A DNA stretch of 64,000 nt. It comes from Elysia chlorotica. Lineage: Eukaryota > Mollusca > Gastropoda > Plakobranchidae. A program made the position numbers and the translations under genes. Below the pieces are notes generated by a model. That model searched no databases. It was not told the origin of the DNA and worked only from the letters and a program-made list of their open reading frames with translations. Positions 61,849-64,000 of this stretch are shown here, piece after piece (the stretch's first letter is position 1; every line of letters starts with the position of its first letter). The stretch spans positions 778,171 through 842,170 of the forward strand of contig RQTK01000078.1 of assembly GCA_003991915.1 (NCBI GenBank). The letters are read 5' to 3'.

Positions 61849-63449
61849 AACCTAAAAAAAAAACAGTTGGAGAGATAACCCTAGAAATAAAAAGTACAAT
61901 GTGTACAAGTAGTAACGCCAGTCTGAAGGGAGTATGAGTCATGTATTATTTCACTCACAGCAGACAATGGCGGTGAAAAGGCTGTATTCAGTATTTATCA
62001 GCAGAACCATGAATGCAAGATTGGAAACATTACACGATCTTCTTTGCTGTATGCTCAATACACAAATTAAATGCAATTATGATTCACAATACAAATTGAT
62101 ACAACTGGAAAGAAAGTGTCGAGTAATATTTAAAAACGGTTACATTTGCTTTAAAAAAAAACTACAAAAAAACTATGACACATTTTACTCTTTTCACAAT
62201 GTAACCACCACTAAAATTTAATACATGTTCTGAAGAAGCCGTGTAGCTCAAAGTAAAAAAAAAACTCCACTGATAGTGATAACATGAGCCAACGCGCGTA
62301 CCAGAAGTGAAAGAAAGAAACAGGATCCAGAAGTCTACTCTAAGAAGTATAGAAATTAGAATGAAGCTTGCAAACTGACTGCAAAACGAATCTAAAAATC
62401 TAAGACAGGTGGACCTCGCGTAGAGATAACGATTGGGGTAACATCGCGAGTCATGGGATTTATCTAACTCACGACAAACAGTGGCGGAAAACAAAGGCTT
62501 GTCTCACTCTCAGTATTGCAGAATGAACGGTCGAAAACCTGGCAAGCGCACACACAAAACAAATATAATATAGAATTGTGTATTCTTAATGATAAGACAC
62601 AGTCATAGTTTAAACTGCCGACAATTTACTGATATTAAACATATTGCACACAAAAACAGTTCAGGTTCAGTTTACTTACCTTTATTTCTTTGTGACTAAC
62701 AGACGATTGCAACAGATGAGGAGCCTCTTTCAATTTCAAAAAGGCGTCCATCATTTAAAAATCCCTTGATCTAACACATTGTAATACTTAAATATTTAAA
62801 GGCTCGTGCCCTACGTTAAACTTACTAACGTACTTTAACACTGGAAAAAGGGCATTGCGTTGAGAGGATTTGAATTATCGCGTTTTATGATTTATACAGA
62901 TTCAATGACCAGAAATTGAAAGATAATTATTGGGTAAAAGCTTCGACTTAACAAAAGTTAACTAAGAGGAAAGTAGAGAAAATCCGAATTACAAATCGCA
63001 TGACTATCGCTTCACCACTAGACTAAGCTATATATGGTTATTCTCACGATCCGCGCGCATGTGATTTAGCTTTGCATGAGGATCCCAAGGCTAGGAATTA
63101 ACCCGATACCCCTCAAGGCTCAAGTCGGCCGAGCGCTCTCATAATTATGAAAAGTCTACCTACGTACATGTGCAGCTATTTAAAGGGGGAAACAGTAGTA
63201 GAAGAAGAAGATTCGTTTTACCTACCCTGCGGCACGCCTTGGGGCACAAGGCTCAGCCGGCATTACAAATATCCCCAAGAAAAGCACATACGGTACAAGT
63301 ACTTGAAGGCCTCGGAGACGTTAACTATGAGAGGGCTACATACGATACCTGGTGGGCTATTCGGCGGTTTACACTTTACAGCCTTTCCTCCTCGCGCCAG
63401 GCGTCCAGGTAGAAATAGACAAACACATTCTGTTCAAGTTAAAGAGAAT
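61849..63449. other. Unique sequence with a possible first exon on the minus strand
   Basis: At 62679-62755 (minus) a frame MMDAFLKLKEAPHLLQSSV ending KEIK is followed by a perfect donor AAG-GTAAGT. It is only 25 codons long, with no homology I recognise. Similar sequence with TTTAT-T-ACTCAC-AC-A-ACA-TGGCGG occurs at 61950 and 62460. Confidence 0.3.
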
Positions 63450-63642
63450 AACCAGTAGTACTAGTAGAGCACTGGTGATTGATGCGGGAGGTGCCCGGTT
63501 CGATTCCACGATCGTGCCAGTGGATTTGTCGGAACTCGTCCGGGTGCTAGTATTGCCAGTATAATGTGATCGGTTGAGGTGAGACAGACGCCCTGGTAAC
63601 CTCGCCCTGCATTTGTGTGGTAGCACGTGAAATTGTAAGACA
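63450..63642 (+). mobile_element. tRNA-derived SINE, second head type
   Basis: The head has AGTAGAGCACTGGTGATTGA and a canonical B-box CCGGTTCGATTCC (63495-63507). The core TGCCAGTATAATGTGATCGG, GGTAACCTCGCCCTG and TGTGTGGTAGCACG matches the main family, but the head differs and the tail is lost before a poly-C run. Confidence 0.75.
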
Positions 63643-63673
63643 TCATGTGTGTTAGCATATGTCTCCCTAGAGC

Positions 63674-63733
63674 CCCCCCCCCCCCCCCCCCCCACCCCCA
63701 CTCTGCCCGCCGCACCCCCCCCCCCCCCCCCCC
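63674..63733 (+). repeat. Two poly-C runs
   Basis: C runs separated by ACCCCCACTCTGCCCGCCGCA. They could form i-motif / G4 structure on the complementary strand. Confidence 0.95.
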
Positions 63734-63839
63734 TTAAGAACTAGGTAGTCTATAATCTCCTACATAAAACAATTGTGGCTATTTCCACTGTATAGGATCC
63801 CCCGTGGAGAACTTTGCGTCAAACCCAGGGAGAGATATG

Positions 63840-63893
63840 TGGATAGATAGATAGTAAGATACATAAATAGATAGAAAAGATTGATAAATAGAT

Positions 63894-63926
<33 letters not shown>
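63840..63926 (+). repeat. GATA-like and (CT)n repeats
   Basis: Short GATAGATA runs followed by about 16 CT units. Confidence 0.93.
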
Positions 63927-63928
<2 letters not shown>

Positions 63929-64000
63929 GAGCACTTAACACTTTGAGCGTACCGTGTAATATGTTTCTGACAAATAAAATGATTGCATGACCAGATTTTT

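Noticed and set aside
62225-62255. Second hammerhead-like string CTGAAGA-AGC...GCT-CAAAG
   Set aside because: Box 2 is CAAA rather than GAAA, stem II is only 3 bp and no stem I is seen.

Overview
The window is animal nuclear DNA, most likely from a mollusc and probably a gastropod. It is AT-rich and sparsely coding, has short exons split by long introns, and is crowded with microsatellites, tRNA-derived SINEs and decayed non-LTR retrotransposons. Two runs of N are assembly gaps (30486-30555 and 52949-53093), both inside microsatellites. The mollusc assignment is an inference from the receptor, the SINE style and the LINE types; no species can be named from the sequence alone.

The one convincing host gene is on the minus strand, from 34071 down to 13096. 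It is the 3' half of a rhodopsin-class peptide GPCR of the GnRH / corazonin / AKH receptor superfamily. Its exons are: ECL2 plus TM5 (33867-34071), intracellular loop 3 into TM6 (30215-30334), TM6 (29615-29678), TM7 with the NPxxY box (27221-27309), and two different candidate last exons. One encodes a 40-residue tail (25666-25790), the other a 160-residue tail (13096-13580). All junctions have GT-AG sites and every intron phase agrees. Exons for TM1-TM4 were not found and probably lie to the right of the window. A 93-bp tandem duplication has also copied the acceptor of the long-tail exon, giving a third possible C-terminus.

Left to right: 1-13 kb holds simple repeats, a CR1-like LINE scrap, a Thr/Ser minisatellite joined to a broken DUF7869-type gene (6.1-7.6 kb), a MITE-like inverted repeat (8.8-9.0 kb) and SINEs. 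13-34 kb is the receptor gene, whose largest intron contains two CTAT arrays flanking a hammerhead-like motif (15.84 kb) and an internally deleted LINE with endonuclease, partial RT and RNase H (20.0-22.6 kb). 34-45 kb holds SINEs, a palindromic repeat, a second decayed LINE of the same type (38.3-40.5 kb), clustered tandem duplications and an N-terminal DUF7869-type fragment (43 kb). 46-52.6 kb is a tandem segmental duplication carrying a CR1-like LINE and an Arg/Ser-rich ORF; the second copy is interrupted by a 1.3-kb PIF/Harbinger-type element with TTA target duplication and a MADF-domain ORF. 53-64 kb is mostly simple repeats and SINEs.

No rRNA genes, functional tRNA genes, CRISPR arrays or operons are present. 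The remaining open frames are mostly microsatellite translations or chance frames.
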